From positions 1 through 64,000 of the forward strand of contig JANYHK010000019.1 of assembly GCA_025359105.1 (NCBI GenBank): DNA of 64,000 nt, written 5' to 3'. How positions within the stretch are numbered: position 1 is the stretch's first letter; the number at the start of each line of letters is the position of its first letter. The DNA is from Myxococcales bacterium. GTDB lineage: Bacteria; Myxococcota_A; Polyangia; Polyangiales; Polyangiaceae. The notes below the pieces were generated by a model. It worked only from the letters and a program-made list of their open reading frames with translations. It was not told where the DNA came from and ran no database searches. Below, one piece after another: positions 28,332 through 37,642 of the stretch. A program made the position numbers and the translations under genes.

Positions 28332-29675
28332 GTGCTCCCTTTCACGAAGCGCCCGAATCGACCTGAAGATGCCGAAGTCGTCGACTCCGGTGAGATCGAG
28401 GTCGTTCGTGTTGCGCCGAGCGTGCCGCCCCCTTCGCGGCTCCCGCCGAGCATGCCGCCCCCGTCGATGGGCCGAGCCAAGCCTGCGTCGCATCGCTACC
28501 CGGCGCCGCCCAGCAGCTACCCCGCGCCGCCGAGCGAGCGCCCGCGTGTCTTCCAGCGCTCCACCGACGAGGAGATGACGTCGGTGATGCCGTCCAAGCG
28601 CGGCGGCTCCTCGTTTCCCCCGGCGAGCTCGCACGCTCCCCGCTCCTCCGCCCGCCCGCGCCTTGGTCGTGAGGACGAGGAGCGCACGATGCTCCGCCCG
28701 ATGACCCCCGCCCAGTCGTTCGTCCCGCGCGCGTCGACGAGCACGCGCTCGGTGCCGCCGTCGCCGAGCTCGCGCCCCGCGGCCTTCGTGCCGCCGCCGC
28801 CCCCGATGCCGAACGGCTTCGGGCTGCACGTCAACACGCCGCCGACGATGCTCGGCCAGTCCGCCATCCCCGCCAGCATCCGCGCCCAGGCGCTCGCTTC
28901 GGTCCGAGCGCACCAGTCCGGGCAGGTTCCGGCGTACGCGATTCCGTCGCCGCCTCCGAGTGGAACGATCCCGCCCGCGCCGCCGAGCGATCCGGCTATC
29001 AACCCCCCCGCGACCGTCATCACGACCCGTACGCGCGTCCTCATCGGCCGCCCGACGATGTCGTGGGCTGCTGCGCTCCTCGCGATGGGCGTGTTCGTCG
29101 GCCTCGTCACCGCCGTCGTCGCCCGAGGCGACGCCGACTCGATCATCGACGCGACGGCTTCGTTCGTCGATCCCGCGCACTCGACTGCCCGTGCCGCCGC
29201 GGCTCAGCCCGGCACCGCACCCGCGCCCCTCCCCGCCGCGGCGCCGATCGCGCCGCCCGTTCAGCTCCCCGTCGCGGCGGCCGTCGCTCCAATCGCGCCG
29301 CCCGCGCCGCTCCCCGCTGCGCTCGCGCCGATCAATCCGCCCGCGCCGGTCGCGGTAGCCACGGCGCTTCCGCCGATTCCCCTCACGGACAAGGCGGGGG
29401 ATCCGGTCAAGACCGTCGCAACCAACGATCTGCCGACCGCGAACGCAGCGCCCGACAAGAAGCCCCCGGTTGCGTACGCGGCGCCCGCGCCGAAGCCGGA
29501 GCCGAAGGTCGCTGCCGCGCCGCGCACGTACTGGCGCCCGGCACCGGCGCCCGCTCCGAGGCCGGCGCCCGCGCCGCGCGCCCGCAAGGTTGCCGCCAGC
29601 AGCAGCAGCGACGACGACGGAGCCGCCGCGGCCGACAAGCTCGCGCGCGAGCAGCTCGAGTCCGCACTCAAGTAG
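28332..29675 (+). CDS. Pro/Ala-rich bitopic membrane protein, unknown function
   Basis: A 447-residue protein started at GTG 28332 because TGGAGG (28319-28324) lies 7 bp upstream; a GTG at 28287 is the alternative. The N-terminal 240 residues are low complexity (repeated SVPPPS, PSMPPPS and similar). One membrane helix (about 255-275, SWAAALLAMGVFVGLVTAVV) divides them from a Pro/Ala/Lys-rich C-terminal region of TonB-like composition and a short Asp/Ser end. A bridge across the periplasm is conceivable. No enzymatic motif is present. Confidence 0.8.
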   Translation: MLPFTKRPNRPEDAEVVDSGEIEVVRVAPSVPPPSRLPPSMPPPSMGRAKPASHRYPAPPSSYPAPPSERPRVFQRSTDEEMTSVMPSKRGGSSFPPASSHAPRSSARPRLGREDEERTMLRPMTPAQSFVPRASTSTRSVPPSPSSRPAAFVPPPPPMPNGFGLHVNTPPTMLGQSAIPASIRAQALASVRAHQSGQVPAYAIPSPPPSGTIPPAPPSDPAINPPATVITTRTRVLIGRPTMSWAAALLAMGVFVGLVTAVVARGDADSIIDATASFVDPAHSTARAAAAQPGTAPAPLPAAAPIAPPVQLPVAAAVAPIAPPAPLPAALAPINPPAPVAVATALPPIPLTDKAGDPVKTVATNDLPTANAAPDKKPPVAYAAPAPKPEPKVAAAPRTYWRPAPAPAPRPAPAPRARKVAASSSSDDDGAAAADKLAREQLESALK

Positions 29676-29699
29676 GCAGCGGCTAGTTGGTAGAGGACG

Positions 29700-30884
29700 T
29701 CAGGGCGAGCACTGGAAGGTGGTCGCCGTGAGGTGCGTGCCCTGCACGCAGGCGTGGAGTCCGTAGAGCGTGCACGGGACGTCGATGAGGTGGAGCCCGC
29801 GATGGCAGGCGGCGAGCGAGCCGTCGGGGTTGCACTTGGGCGTGCATACACCGCTCGCCTTGCAGCCGCGCGAGACGTCCCACGGCCTTCCGGGATTCGT
29901 CGCGTTGCAGCCACCCGATGTCTCCAGCAGATTGCTGCAGTCCACCGTCTCCGTCGTGCCCGCGGGGCACCCGCTGACGACGCCGCCCACGAGACACGTC
30001 AACGTCGTCGTGGGCACGCAGGCGCCAGCGTCCACTGCGGGCGTGCACGCGGGACCGACGCCAACGGGCTTCACACATACACCGCCGAAGAGCGCGCAAT
30101 CGACGCCCTGATCGATCATCGCGCTGCAGTCGAAGATCCTCGTTCCGCTGCACGCCGCTGGGGGTGAAGCGGCGCACCCGCCCGTGCTTCCCGCGCACAC
30201 GAGGGCGCCCGTCGTGGTGTCGCACACCTTGCCGGCGCCGACGCAAGCTTCGAGGCTGGTTGGTGTACCGCCCACCGCGGGGCAATCGAAGCCGACGTCG
30301 CCCGACGCCGAGCACGCCGAGACCTCGGAGCCACCGGGCGCGCACGCGGGGGCGACGCCACGCATCACGCACGCGGTGACGTCGGCGCACGTCGTCGCCT
30401 GCCAGAGGCAATCCCAGTAGTCGTGCACCTTGCCGGTGACCTTGCGCATCGGGCTGATGGTGCAGTCGTAGGCGCGGACCGCGTCGTCGAAGCACTGCCC
30501 GAAGTCGTTGGCGCCGAAGCCGCTCGCGCACGCGCCGAGCCACGCACACGCGCGGCGGGCCTTGTCGTGCGCCATCGCCGAGGTCCATCCGCAGAAGTTG
30601 GTCGGCGCGGCGTCGCGCCCGGAGTCCTTGGGGGGCGGGCCAGTGTCGCCACCACCGCCGTCGGCCGCGTCGTCCGTGTTCCCGTTGCCGTCGGAGCCGT
30701 TGCCGTCGGTCGAGGGACCGTCGGCGGTGCCGCCTTCGGCGGTCGCGTCCGCCTGCGCGCACGCGTCGGCGCGGGGGTCGGCGACGCAGAGCGTGTCGAA
30801 GTCCGTCGAGTGGAACAGATCGATGCCGCACGCGGCGAGCGACACGCCCGCGACGACCGCCGTGGCGACGAAGCGCGCGCGCAT
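29700..30884 (-). CDS. Cys-rich secreted lipoprotein
   Basis: A 394-residue lipoprotein: signal peptide with a lipobox ending Ala-Ala-Cys at about residue 20, then an Asp/Gly/Asn linker (about 45-90) typical of Polyangia surface lipoproteins, then a body with roughly 30 cysteines suggesting many disulphides. No metal-binding or catalytic motif stands out. The ATG overlaps the upstream stop by one base (TGATG at 30884), so it is coupled to the PEGA/TPR-like gene. Confidence 0.87.
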   Translation of the reverse strand: MRARFVATAVVAGVSLAACGIDLFHSTDFDTLCVADPRADACAQADATAEGGTADGPSTDGNGSDGNGNTDDAADGGGGDTGPPPKDSGRDAAPTNFCGWTSAMAHDKARRACAWLGACASGFGANDFGQCFDDAVRAYDCTISPMRKVTGKVHDYWDCLWQATTCADVTACVMRGVAPACAPGGSEVSACSASGDVGFDCPAVGGTPTSLEACVGAGKVCDTTTGALVCAGSTGGCAASPPAACSGTRIFDCSAMIDQGVDCALFGGVCVKPVGVGPACTPAVDAGACVPTTTLTCLVGGVVSGCPAGTTETVDCSNLLETSGGCNATNPGRPWDVSRGCKASGVCTPKCNPDGSLAACHRGLHLIDVPCTLYGLHACVQGTHLTATTFQCSP

Positions 30885-31930
30885 CAGAACGTCCCCGCGA
30901 GGCCGGCCGCACCGGCGCCGACGAAGACGCGCCCCGACGTCGAGGCTCCGCCACCGCTGGAGGTCGGCTTCGCCCACAAGACGATAGCCACGGTCGCGAG
31001 CGCCGCTCCGCCGACCCACGCGGCGAGCGCGATCGTGTCCCACGTGCGCACCGGGCCGCGAAGATCGTCGCACGCGGTCTGCGTCGTGAGCGCTTGGCAC
31101 TGAGCGCGTCCGTCCGACTGCTTGCCGTCTGCGACGAGGTAGGCGCCGACACCTGCGCCGACGAACGCGACGGCCGCGACCGTCGCCACGATCGCGCCTG
31201 TCTTGCTCTCGCCCAGGGCAGCCTTGTCGCGCGGCACGGAAGCGGGGGGCGTTCCTGGAGTCGTCGTCGGCGTGGTCGACGGGCGGGTGTCGACGGGCGC
31301 GGGGCCGGGCGCGGTCCCCGCTCGCGGCTCTTCCTCGAGCACCACATCGACGGTCGCGACGTCGCGCTCTTGGGCCGTGACGGTCCGCGTGAACGCCCTT
31401 CTTCCTGACGCCTTTGCCTCGACGACGTGCGCTCCGGGGTCGACGGGCATTTCGGCGGCGTAGAGCCCCGGCGCGAGCAGCTTGCCGTCGACGGAAATTT
31501 CGAGGCCTCTCACGTCGGGCGGCGCCTTGACGATCAACCGGGGCACGCGCGCCTGCAGCGCTGCGATCGGCTCTCGCAACGCGGCGAGCACGTCGCGGTT
31601 CTTTTCGTCGGTCGCCTGCTTTTCGGCGATCGCGTAGTCGGCCAGCGCGGCGACGAGCTGCCCCGTCTTTTCCTCGGCGAGGGCGAGGTGGAAGCGCACG
31701 CCGGGCGTCACCTTGATTTGCGCGATGCGCCGCAGCTTCTCGAGCGCCGCGCTCCAGTCGCCGGCCTTCTCGTCCTTCTCTGCCTTCGCGAAGAGCTCGC
31801 GCGCTTCACGCAGCTCCGTCGGGCTCGGGTCGGCGGCGAACGCGCTGGGCGCCGCGAGGGTCAGCGAAACCCCCATCAGCATGGCCCGCCCGACCGCGAA
31901 GCCTCTCCGTCCAGAGCGCGTCCCCAGCAT
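30884..31930 (-). CDS. Exported TPR/PEGA-like protein with membrane helices
   Basis: A 348-residue protein starting at ATG 31930. A signal peptide ends at about residue 35 (AFAADPSP). Two helical repeats resembling TPRs follow (ARELFAKAEKDEKAGDWSAA). A PEGA-like beta domain comes next (EISVDGKLLAPGLYAAEMPVD, then VVEAKASGRRAF). A Thr/Pro linker leads to two C-terminal membrane helices. This layout is common in Polyangia and no function has been shown for it. It is translationally coupled to the Cys-rich lipoprotein downstream. Confidence 0.87.
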   Translation of the reverse strand: MLGTRSGRRGFAVGRAMLMGVSLTLAAPSAFAADPSPTELREARELFAKAEKDEKAGDWSAALEKLRRIAQIKVTPGVRFHLALAEEKTGQLVAALADYAIAEKQATDEKNRDVLAALREPIAALQARVPRLIVKAPPDVRGLEISVDGKLLAPGLYAAEMPVDPGAHVVEAKASGRRAFTRTVTAQERDVATVDVVLEEEPRAGTAPGPAPVDTRPSTTPTTTPGTPPASVPRDKAALGESKTGAIVATVAAVAFVGAGVGAYLVADGKQSDGRAQCQALTTQTACDDLRGPVRTWDTIALAAWVGGAALATVAIVLWAKPTSSGGGASTSGRVFVGAGAAGLAGTF

Positions 31931-31992
31931 GACCAAGCATCTACTCGTTCGCGGGCGATGCGTCGAGATCCCGCCCCGTTTTCGAGGACCGC

Positions 31993-32541
31993 TCAGCCGC
32001 CGTCGCGCCCACCGCCGCCGCCGCCACCACCACCACCGCCACCGCCGCCGCCACCACCGCCGAGTCCGCCGCCGAGCCCGCCGAGGACCGCGGTGCAGTC
32101 GCTGCCGCACTTCGTCGTCACGCACGTCAGTATGCCGACGATCGGCAGGAGTCCCGCCGGATCGGGCGAGCACTGGAGGAGGCACGCGGGGTTCGCGTTG
32201 CCTCCTGCGAGGCATTTTTGCGCTGCGCACTGCAGCGTCGTGCGGCAGGTCGTCGATTGGAGGCACTTCAGGATCTGCTGGCCGCACTGCTGCGCCAGGC
32301 ACGTGCCGCAGTCGACGAGGCTGGCCTCGCGTTTGGCATCGGTGACGGCGGCGTCCGCGGCATCGGCGTCCGCCGCGGCGTCGGTCAGCGAACCGCCCGT
32401 CGCGTCGAGGCCCCCGTCGGCGCCCGCGCCCTCGACGATCTCGATGTCGAGCGGGCCGCGGCTCCCGCACGCGGCCACGAGCACGCTCGCGGCGATCGCG
32501 AGTCCCAACGCCACCCCGCGAGGCCTACGGCAGAGCGACAT
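31993..32541 (-). CDS. Small Cys-rich lipoprotein with poly-glycine tail
   Basis: A 182-residue lipoprotein from ATG 32541. The lipobox is VAAC, followed by an Asp/Ala linker and a core of about 12 cysteines in CxxC-like pairs (CGTCLAQQCGQQILKCLQ). The C-terminus ends in a run of about 20 glycines encoded by GGC/GGT triplets (roughly 32000-32070), a likely slippage tract. It is divergent from panC with a 63-bp spacer. Function unknown. Confidence 0.85.
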   Translation of the reverse strand: MSLCRRPRGVALGLAIAASVLVAACGSRGPLDIEIVEGAGADGGLDATGGSLTDAAADADAADAAVTDAKREASLVDCGTCLAQQCGQQILKCLQSTTCRTTLQCAAQKCLAGGNANPACLLQCSPDPAGLLPIVGILTCVTTKCGSDCTAVLGGLGGGLGGGGGGGGGGGGGGGGGGRDGG

Positions 32542-32604
32542 GGGCGGCAGCTTACGCCCTGAAAAAGGCGTGTAAAGCAAACATTGATCGGTATCTTTCG
32601 CGGG

Positions 32605-33477
32605 ATGACGCAAGCGGTCTCGTCCCCTGAAGAATTTCGTGGCGCGTGCGATGCCGCGCGCGCCCGCGGGCACCGCGTGGGGCTCGTCCCGACGATGGGC
32701 GCGCTACACGAGGGGCACCTCGCTCTCGTACGCGCCGCCAAGGAGCGCGCGGCGTTCGTCGTCGTGTCGATCTTCGTCAACCCCACGCAGTTTGGTCCGA
32801 ACGAAGATTTCGCGAAGTACCCGCGCGATCTCGCCGGGGATGTCGAAAAGCTCGGCCTCGCCCGCGCCGATCTGGTCTTCGCCCCTGACCGAAAGGCCAT
32901 GTACCCGGACGGGGAGGAGACGCGCGTACACGTCGGCGCCCTCGCGGCGTCCTTGTGCGGACCGTTCCGGCCGGGGCACTTCGAGGGCGTCGCCACCGTC
33001 GTCACGAAGCTCTTCGCGCTCACGGGAGCGTCGGTGGCCGTGTTCGGGAAGAAAGACTACCAGCAGCTGGCCATCTTGCGCCGCGTCGCCCGGGATCTCT
33101 TCTTGCCCGTCGAAGTCGTGGGGCACCCGATCGTCCGCGAGGCCGACGGCCTGGCGATGAGCTCGCGAAACGCCTACCTCACCGCCGAAGAGCGAAAGAA
33201 GGCGCTCGCGCTCTCGCGGGGGCTCGCGTCCGCCACGCGCGCGTTCGACGCGGGCGAGCGGCGCGCCGCGGTCCTGCGCGGACTCGCGCGTACCGAGGTC
33301 GACGCGATCTCCACGTCGGTGGACTACGTCGACGTCACCACCCCCGACGGGCTCGTCCCCTTCGCCGATGACGCCGTGGTTGGCGACCGTGCGCTGCTCG
33401 CGATCGCGTGCCGCGTCGGCACGACGCGCCTCATCGACAACGTGATCCTCGGCGAGGACCCGGCGCCGTCTCCATGA
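32605..33477 (+). CDS. panC: Pantothenate synthetase
   Basis: A 290-residue enzyme that joins pantoate and beta-alanine using ATP in coenzyme A biosynthesis. The signatures are clear: [14 protein letters not shown] (HIGH-type nucleotidyl motif), [35 protein letters not shown] and the KMSKS-like [11 protein letters not shown] 32605 is chosen to match the usual short N-terminus; TTG 32584 would add seven residues. No panB or panD is nearby. It lies 48 bp upstream of tmk and is probably co-transcribed. Confidence 0.97.
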   Translation: MTQAVSSPEEFRGACDAARARGHRVGLVPTMGALHEGHLALVRAAKERAAFVVVSIFVNPTQFGPNEDFAKYPRDLAGDVEKLGLARADLVFAPDRKAMYPDGEETRVHVGALAASLCGPFRPGHFEGVATVVTKLFALTGASVAVFGKKDYQQLAILRRVARDLFLPVEVVGHPIVREADGLAMSSRNAYLTAEERKKALALSRGLASATRAFDAGERRAAVLRGLARTEVDAISTSVDYVDVTTPDGLVPFADDAVVGDRALLAIACRVGTTRLIDNVILGEDPAPSP

Positions 33478-33525
33478 TCCTTCGTTCTGCCCCACAAGAG
33501 GGTGACGCTCGCCTCCCGGTGCGCT

Positions 33526-34197
33526 ATGGCACCCGTCGTGGACAAGGCGAAAACGCGCGGACGCTTCGTCGTGATCGAGGGCATTGACGGCGCCGGCACG
33601 ACCACCCAGGTCGCGCGGCTCGCCGAGCGCCTGAAGAAGGGCGGAACGCGCCCTGTGCGTACGACGCGCGAGCCGAGCGACGGCCCGGTGGGCACGCTCG
33701 TGCGGCAGGTCCTCACGGGGCGCATCGTGCTGCCGGGCGGGCGCGCGCCGGGATGGGCGACGATGGCGCTCCTCTTCGCAGCCGACCGCATGGACCATGT
33801 GGAGAGCGACATCGAGCCGTTCCTCTCCACTGGCGGCGTCGTGCTCAGCGATCGCTACGACGCGTCGAGCCTCGCGTACCAGAGCGTCAGCAGCGGCCGC
33901 GGCGGTGAGGCGACGATCGACTGGATCCGCTCGCTCAACCGCCTCGCGCTGCGGCCCGATCTCACCGTCGTGCTGGACGTGCCGCCCGACGTCGGCGCCG
34001 CCCGCCGCGAGGCGCGGGGGGAGGCCGCCCAACTTTACGAGCAGAACGAGGTGCAGCGCGCGCTCGCGGCGTTCTACAAGGATCTGGCCCGTCACATGCC
34101 GGACGATCGCGTCGTCATCGTCGAGGCGGTGGGCTCCGTCGAGCACGTCGAGGCCCGCGTGATGGATGCGTACCTCGGCCACTTCGGCTCGCCCTAG
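33526..34197 (+). CDS. tmk: Thymidylate kinase with atypical P-loop
   Basis: A 223-residue kinase that phosphorylates dTMP to dTDP. It keeps the dTMP-kinase marks: VIEGIDGAG at the N-terminus, TREPSDGPVG, the DRY motif SDRYDASSLAYQ and a C-terminal LID-like segment (EAAQLYEQNEVQR). The Walker A reads GIDGAGTTT, with Thr where the phosphate-binding Lys is expected; the codons GCC GGC ACG ACC ACC leave no ambiguity. Whether this is a lineage variant or a loss of activity cannot be told here. ATG 33526 is chosen over GTG/ATG codons upstream. Confidence 0.92.
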   Translation: MAPVVDKAKTRGRFVVIEGIDGAGTTTQVARLAERLKKGGTRPVRTTREPSDGPVGTLVRQVLTGRIVLPGGRAPGWATMALLFAADRMDHVESDIEPFLSTGGVVLSDRYDASSLAYQSVSSGRGGEATIDWIRSLNRLALRPDLTVVLDVPPDVGAARREARGEAAQLYEQNEVQRALAAFYKDLARHMPDDRVVIVEAVGSVEHVEARVMDAYLGHFGSP

Positions 34198-34263
34198 AAC
34201 CCAGGCGCCGCGACTTTGCCCAAAAAGTTGAAAACTGCAGCCGATCGGGGCAGGGTCTAGAAC

Positions 34264-34809
34264 ATGCGAAGCTCGCGCGGCATGGTGGGCCTCTTCCTCG
34301 TCGGTCTCGTCGCGTGCGGCGGCGCCTCGCCCGCGCCCGAGTCGCCGGCGTCCGTGGCCCCGCGCGCGGAGCCCAAGGCCGTGGCGACGCCGGGCGCGCT
34401 CCCCGTCCCGGCCAACTCGATCCGGCGCTCGCAGCTGCAGGCGGTGCTCCAGGCCGGCCCGGGCGCATTCCTTCAGCGCGTCACGCTCGACGAGCACGCG
34501 GTGTTCCAGGCCGGGAAATTCCACGGCTTTCGCCTCCAGAAGCTCAACGACGCGAGCTTCTTTCAGGGGGTCGACCTCAAGGCCGGCGACGTCGTCACGC
34601 ACATCAACGGCTTCCCCATCGAGCACCCCGAGGAGGCGCTCGAGGCGTTCAAGTCGCTCGAGGTCTCGAGCGAGCTCCGCGTCGAGTACGAGCGCGAAGG
34701 AGTGCCGCGCGAGCTGAGGTTCGGGATCATCGACGACGATCTCCCTGCGCCGCCGGCAGCCCCGCCGCCCCCTGCTGCGCCGGCGCCCGCACCGAAGCCC
34801 GTCAAGTAG
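34264..34809 (+). CDS. GspC-like PDZ-domain lipoprotein
   Basis: A 181-residue lipoprotein (lipobox LVAC near residue 18). Residues about 55-150 match the C-terminal PDZ-like domain of type II secretion GspC: GAFLQRVTLDEHAVFQAGKF, then GFRLQKL and LKAGDVVTHINGFPI. The C-terminus is Pro/Ala-rich. No other T2SS gene is nearby, and it lacks the GspC membrane helix, so it may be a free periplasmic adaptor. Its end overlaps the convergent kinase gene by 8 bp. Confidence 0.85.
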   Translation: MRSSRGMVGLFLVGLVACGGASPAPESPASVAPRAEPKAVATPGALPVPANSIRRSQLQAVLQAGPGAFLQRVTLDEHAVFQAGKFHGFRLQKLNDASFFQGVDLKAGDVVTHINGFPIEHPEEALEAFKSLEVSSELRVEYEREGVPRELRFGIIDDDLPAPPAAPPPPAAPAPAPKPVK

Positions 34810-36748
34810 GACCGAGCGCGAGCCGCGCCAGCCCGAGCCGGTCGGTGTCGATCGTCGCGGTTGGCGACGCGTCGGGCGTGAAGCAGAGGACGACGCCGCC
34901 GGTCGCCGAGACGAGCACGTGCGCGCGGTCGACCGCGCCGTGCGTGGCGCCCGCGGCGTGGAGGGCCTCGAGTGCCTCCTGGGCCTCTCGGGCTTGCGAC
35001 CGGGTGAGGGCGCCGGCCGGCTCGCCGTGCAGCGATTCGAGCCAGATCTCTCTGCCCTCCCGATCGACGCGGAGCACGTTCTGCAGCGCGCGATGCCCCG
35101 CGCGCGCGAACGCCCGTGCGCGCACCAGGCTTTGTTCGGTGAGCGGCACGCGCTGCACCGCGCGGCCGATCCACCCGTCGAAGGCGATCCCGTCCACGCC
35201 GATGGTCAGCCGCCCGGCGCGCGGGTGCTCGCTCGGCGCGCGCTTGTCTGCGGGCTTCGGCGCAGCCGGCTCGACGACGCTCGGCCAGGGGAGCGCGGTC
35301 AACATGCGCCGCGCGGCGTATGCGTCGGCGGGGCGCCCTTCCGGCTCTGCCGCGATCATGCGCAGCACGAGCGCGTCGTGGCGCGTGTCGAGGTCGCGGT
35401 GGGCGCCGCTCGGGAGCGTGCGCGGCGGCCCCGGCGACTCCGGGCGCTCGCCCGTCAGCATCTCGAGGAGCATCGCGCCGACGCCGTAGAGATCGCTCCT
35501 GAGCGTGGCCGGCTTTCCCTCGCGCTGCTCCGGGCTCATGTACGCGAGCGTTCCAATGACGCCAGCGGTGGCCGTCGCCGACAGATCGCCGAGGTGCGCG
35601 ACGCCGAAGTCGCCGAGCCGCGCGACGCCGGCGTCGTCGAAGAGCACGTTGGCCGGCTTCACGTCGCGGTGCAGGACACCGAGGCGATGCGCTTCGCCCA
35701 GCGCGCTCAGGACGGCGCACGCGACCTCGACGGCGCGCGCCGGCGAGAGCGTGCCGTCGCTCAGGCGTTTCTCGAGCGTACCGCCGTTCATCCACATGAG
35801 CGCGATCGCGGGACCCTCGGGGATGTAGTCGCGCAGCGGAACGACGTTGGGATGATCGAGCGTCCCAAGCACCCGCACCTCGCGCTCGAAGCGGGCGAGC
35901 GCGTCGCGCCCGGCGCCTCGCGCGTCATAGGCGGCGAAGACCTTCACCGCCACATGCTCGTTGCGAACCCCGTCGATGCACTCGACGACGCGCGCGCTGG
36001 GGCTCGACGCAACCTCGCGCAGAACCTCGTAGCGGCCGAAGAGGCGAGCCTTCACCGCGGCAGGTCGCGCCTCCACGCCTTCCGGCTCGTCCGGTCCGCC
36101 GAGCTGGCCGAGCTCGAACGTCGCCTCGGCCTGCGCCTGACCCAGGCCGAGCTTGTCGAGAGCGCGCACGAGCAAGGTCAGCGCTTGGCGACGCTCCGGC
36201 GCGTGGGCGGCGACTTTTTGCAGCGCGCGCGCCGCGGCCTCCGACTTGCCGTAGCGCAGGAGCAGCCCTCCCAGCGCGACGTGACGTGACCACAGGGTGG
36301 GCTCGCGGCGAATCGCCGCTTCGAGCACGCGTGCCGCGCCGACGGCGTCGGCCTCCTGTTCGAGCAGCCGCGCGGCGCGCACGGCGTCGCCGTCGCGCTC
36401 CCAGGACTTGGCGGCCTGCGCCTTGTCGCCTGCGGCTTCGTGCATGCGCGCGCACCAGCCGTGGTCCCCGCGGCGTTCCAGGCGCGCAGCGACGCGGCCG
36501 ATCGCGCTCTTGTCGGCGGCCACGAGTCCGAGGGCCTTCTCCGCGGTCGCGTCATCGCCGCCGGCAACGGCCAGCGGCAACGCGCGCGCGGCGTCGCCCG
36601 CCGTGAGCGCGGCCAGCGCAGCCTCCTTCCACGCGCACGCGCGCTCGTAGAGGTCGGACGCCACCGCCGGCTGCCCACGCTGCAGCGCGAGCTCGGCGGC
36701 GGCGAGGAGCCGCTCCTCCCTGACGAGGTGCTCGATGTCCGGGTCCAC
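34802..36748 (-). CDS. TPR-like Ser/Thr protein kinase with degenerate second lobe
   Basis: A 648-residue protein starting at GTG 36748. Residues 1-230 are Ala-rich helical repeats resembling TPRs. Residues 240-500 form a Hanks kinase with ATP lysine K269, HRDVKPANVL (360-369), DFG (380-382) and MSPEQ. The Gly-rich loop is degenerate (REVASSPSARVV lacks the GxGxxG). From about 515 a second region mimics a kinase C-lobe: LHAAGATHGAVDRAHVLV aligns with the catalytic loop but lacks the catalytic Asp, and CFTPD replaces DFG. It is cytoplasmic, with no membrane helix. Confidence 0.92.
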   Translation of the reverse strand: MDPDIEHLVREERLLAAAELALQRGQPAVASDLYERACAWKEAALAALTAGDAARALPLAVAGGDDATAEKALGLVAADKSAIGRVAARLERRGDHGWCARMHEAAGDKAQAAKSWERDGDAVRAARLLEQEADAVGAARVLEAAIRREPTLWSRHVALGGLLLRYGKSEAAARALQKVAAHAPERRQALTLLVRALDKLGLGQAQAEATFELGQLGGPDEPEGVEARPAAVKARLFGRYEVLREVASSPSARVVECIDGVRNEHVAVKVFAAYDARGAGRDALARFEREVRVLGTLDHPNVVPLRDYIPEGPAIALMWMNGGTLEKRLSDGTLSPARAVEVACAVLSALGEAHRLGVLHRDVKPANVLFDDAGVARLGDFGVAHLGDLSATATAGVIGTLAYMSPEQREGKPATLRSDLYGVGAMLLEMLTGERPESPGPPRTLPSGAHRDLDTRHDALVLRMIAAEPEGRPADAYAARRMLTALPWPSVVEPAAPKPADKRAPSEHPRAGRLTIGVDGIAFDGWIGRAVQRVPLTEQSLVRARAFARAGHRALQNVLRVDREGREIWLESLHGEPAGALTRSQAREAQEALEALHAAGATHGAVDRAHVLVSATGGVVLCFTPDASPTATIDTDRLGLARLALGPT

Positions 36749-36754
36749 CCGACT

Positions 36755-37570
36755 CTAGTCCGTGTCGTCGTCGTCGTCGTCGCCGGCAGCGCCTGGCGCG
36801 ATGCTCCCCCGCGCGAGGGCGGCGTCGACGTCGGGTGCGACGGCGAAGGCTGGGGTTGGCTTGTCGCCGCGGCTCGCCGCGCGCTGGTCGCTCTTCTTCG
36901 CCAGGTCGCCGAGGACGCCGCGCTCACGATTGCGCCGCCCGGGGCCGCTCGCGTCGATCCAAAAATAGCTGCGATCGCGCACGTCGACGTGCACGAAGCC
37001 GCTCGTCGGGTAGACTCCGACGCCGACGAAGCCCATCTCACGCGCGAACTTCGCGACGTCCTCGTCGCTCGCACCCGGGATGACGAGATCCATCGCGCGG
37101 CCGCGCCCGTGGTTCGACGCGCCGTGGTGCGGCGTGCGGTAGCCCGACACCATTCGCACCTCTTGCGCGGCGAAGTGGGTCTGTAACGCGTAGACGACGT
37201 CGAGCAGGCGAGGCTCGATCGGGTGCTCGTTTCCGGAGTGGGACTCGCGCATCACGAACGCGGCGCGGTCCAGCTGCGACGCCGCGAACCCGCCGCGCTC
37301 GGACAGCGCCGGCAGCTCGATGCGATCGCCGGTGTTGAGCGCGAGAAGTGCCAGCATGGGTCGCCCGCTCGCGTCGATCGGCGGCGTCTTGTTCGGCGCA
37401 GGGGCATGCCAACCCTTTACGTACTGCGTGTACTTCGGCGGCGTGGGTTTGCCCACGTGCGCGACGGTGCCGGGCTTCTTCGTGGGCGCCGAGGCGGCCT
37501 TGCGGGGCGCGTCGCCATGCGCGTGCGCCGCGACGAGAAGGACGGCCAAACTTGCCAGCGCGCGACGCAT
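36755..37570 (-). CDS. DUF882 murein endopeptidase-like exported protein
   Basis: A 271-residue exported protein, ATG 37570 (a TTG lies one codon earlier). After the signal peptide (ending near AHAHG), residues 90-220 match the DUF882 / peptidase M15 fold, with SGYRTPHHGASNHGRGRAMD supplying zinc ligands His and Asp and GFVHVDVRDRSYFW a third His. The family includes E. coli MepK, which cuts peptidoglycan cross-links. The C-terminus is an acidic tail of consecutive Asp. It ends 7 bp from the kinase start. Confidence 0.9.
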   Translation of the reverse strand: MRRALASLAVLLVAAHAHGDAPRKAASAPTKKPGTVAHVGKPTPPKYTQYVKGWHAPAPNKTPPIDASGRPMLALLALNTGDRIELPALSERGGFAASQLDRAAFVMRESHSGNEHPIEPRLLDVVYALQTHFAAQEVRMVSGYRTPHHGASNHGRGRAMDLVIPGASDEDVAKFAREMGFVGVGVYPTSGFVHVDVRDRSYFWIDASGPGRRNRERGVLGDLAKKSDQRAASRGDKPTPAFAVAPDVDAALARGSIAPGAAGDDDDDDTD

Positions 37571-37642
37571 CAACGCTGGACCCTAGTTCCGCCCCTCGAG
37601 AAATCAAGCCCTACTTGCGTAGCGAAGACCTGGCGCGGCCGG

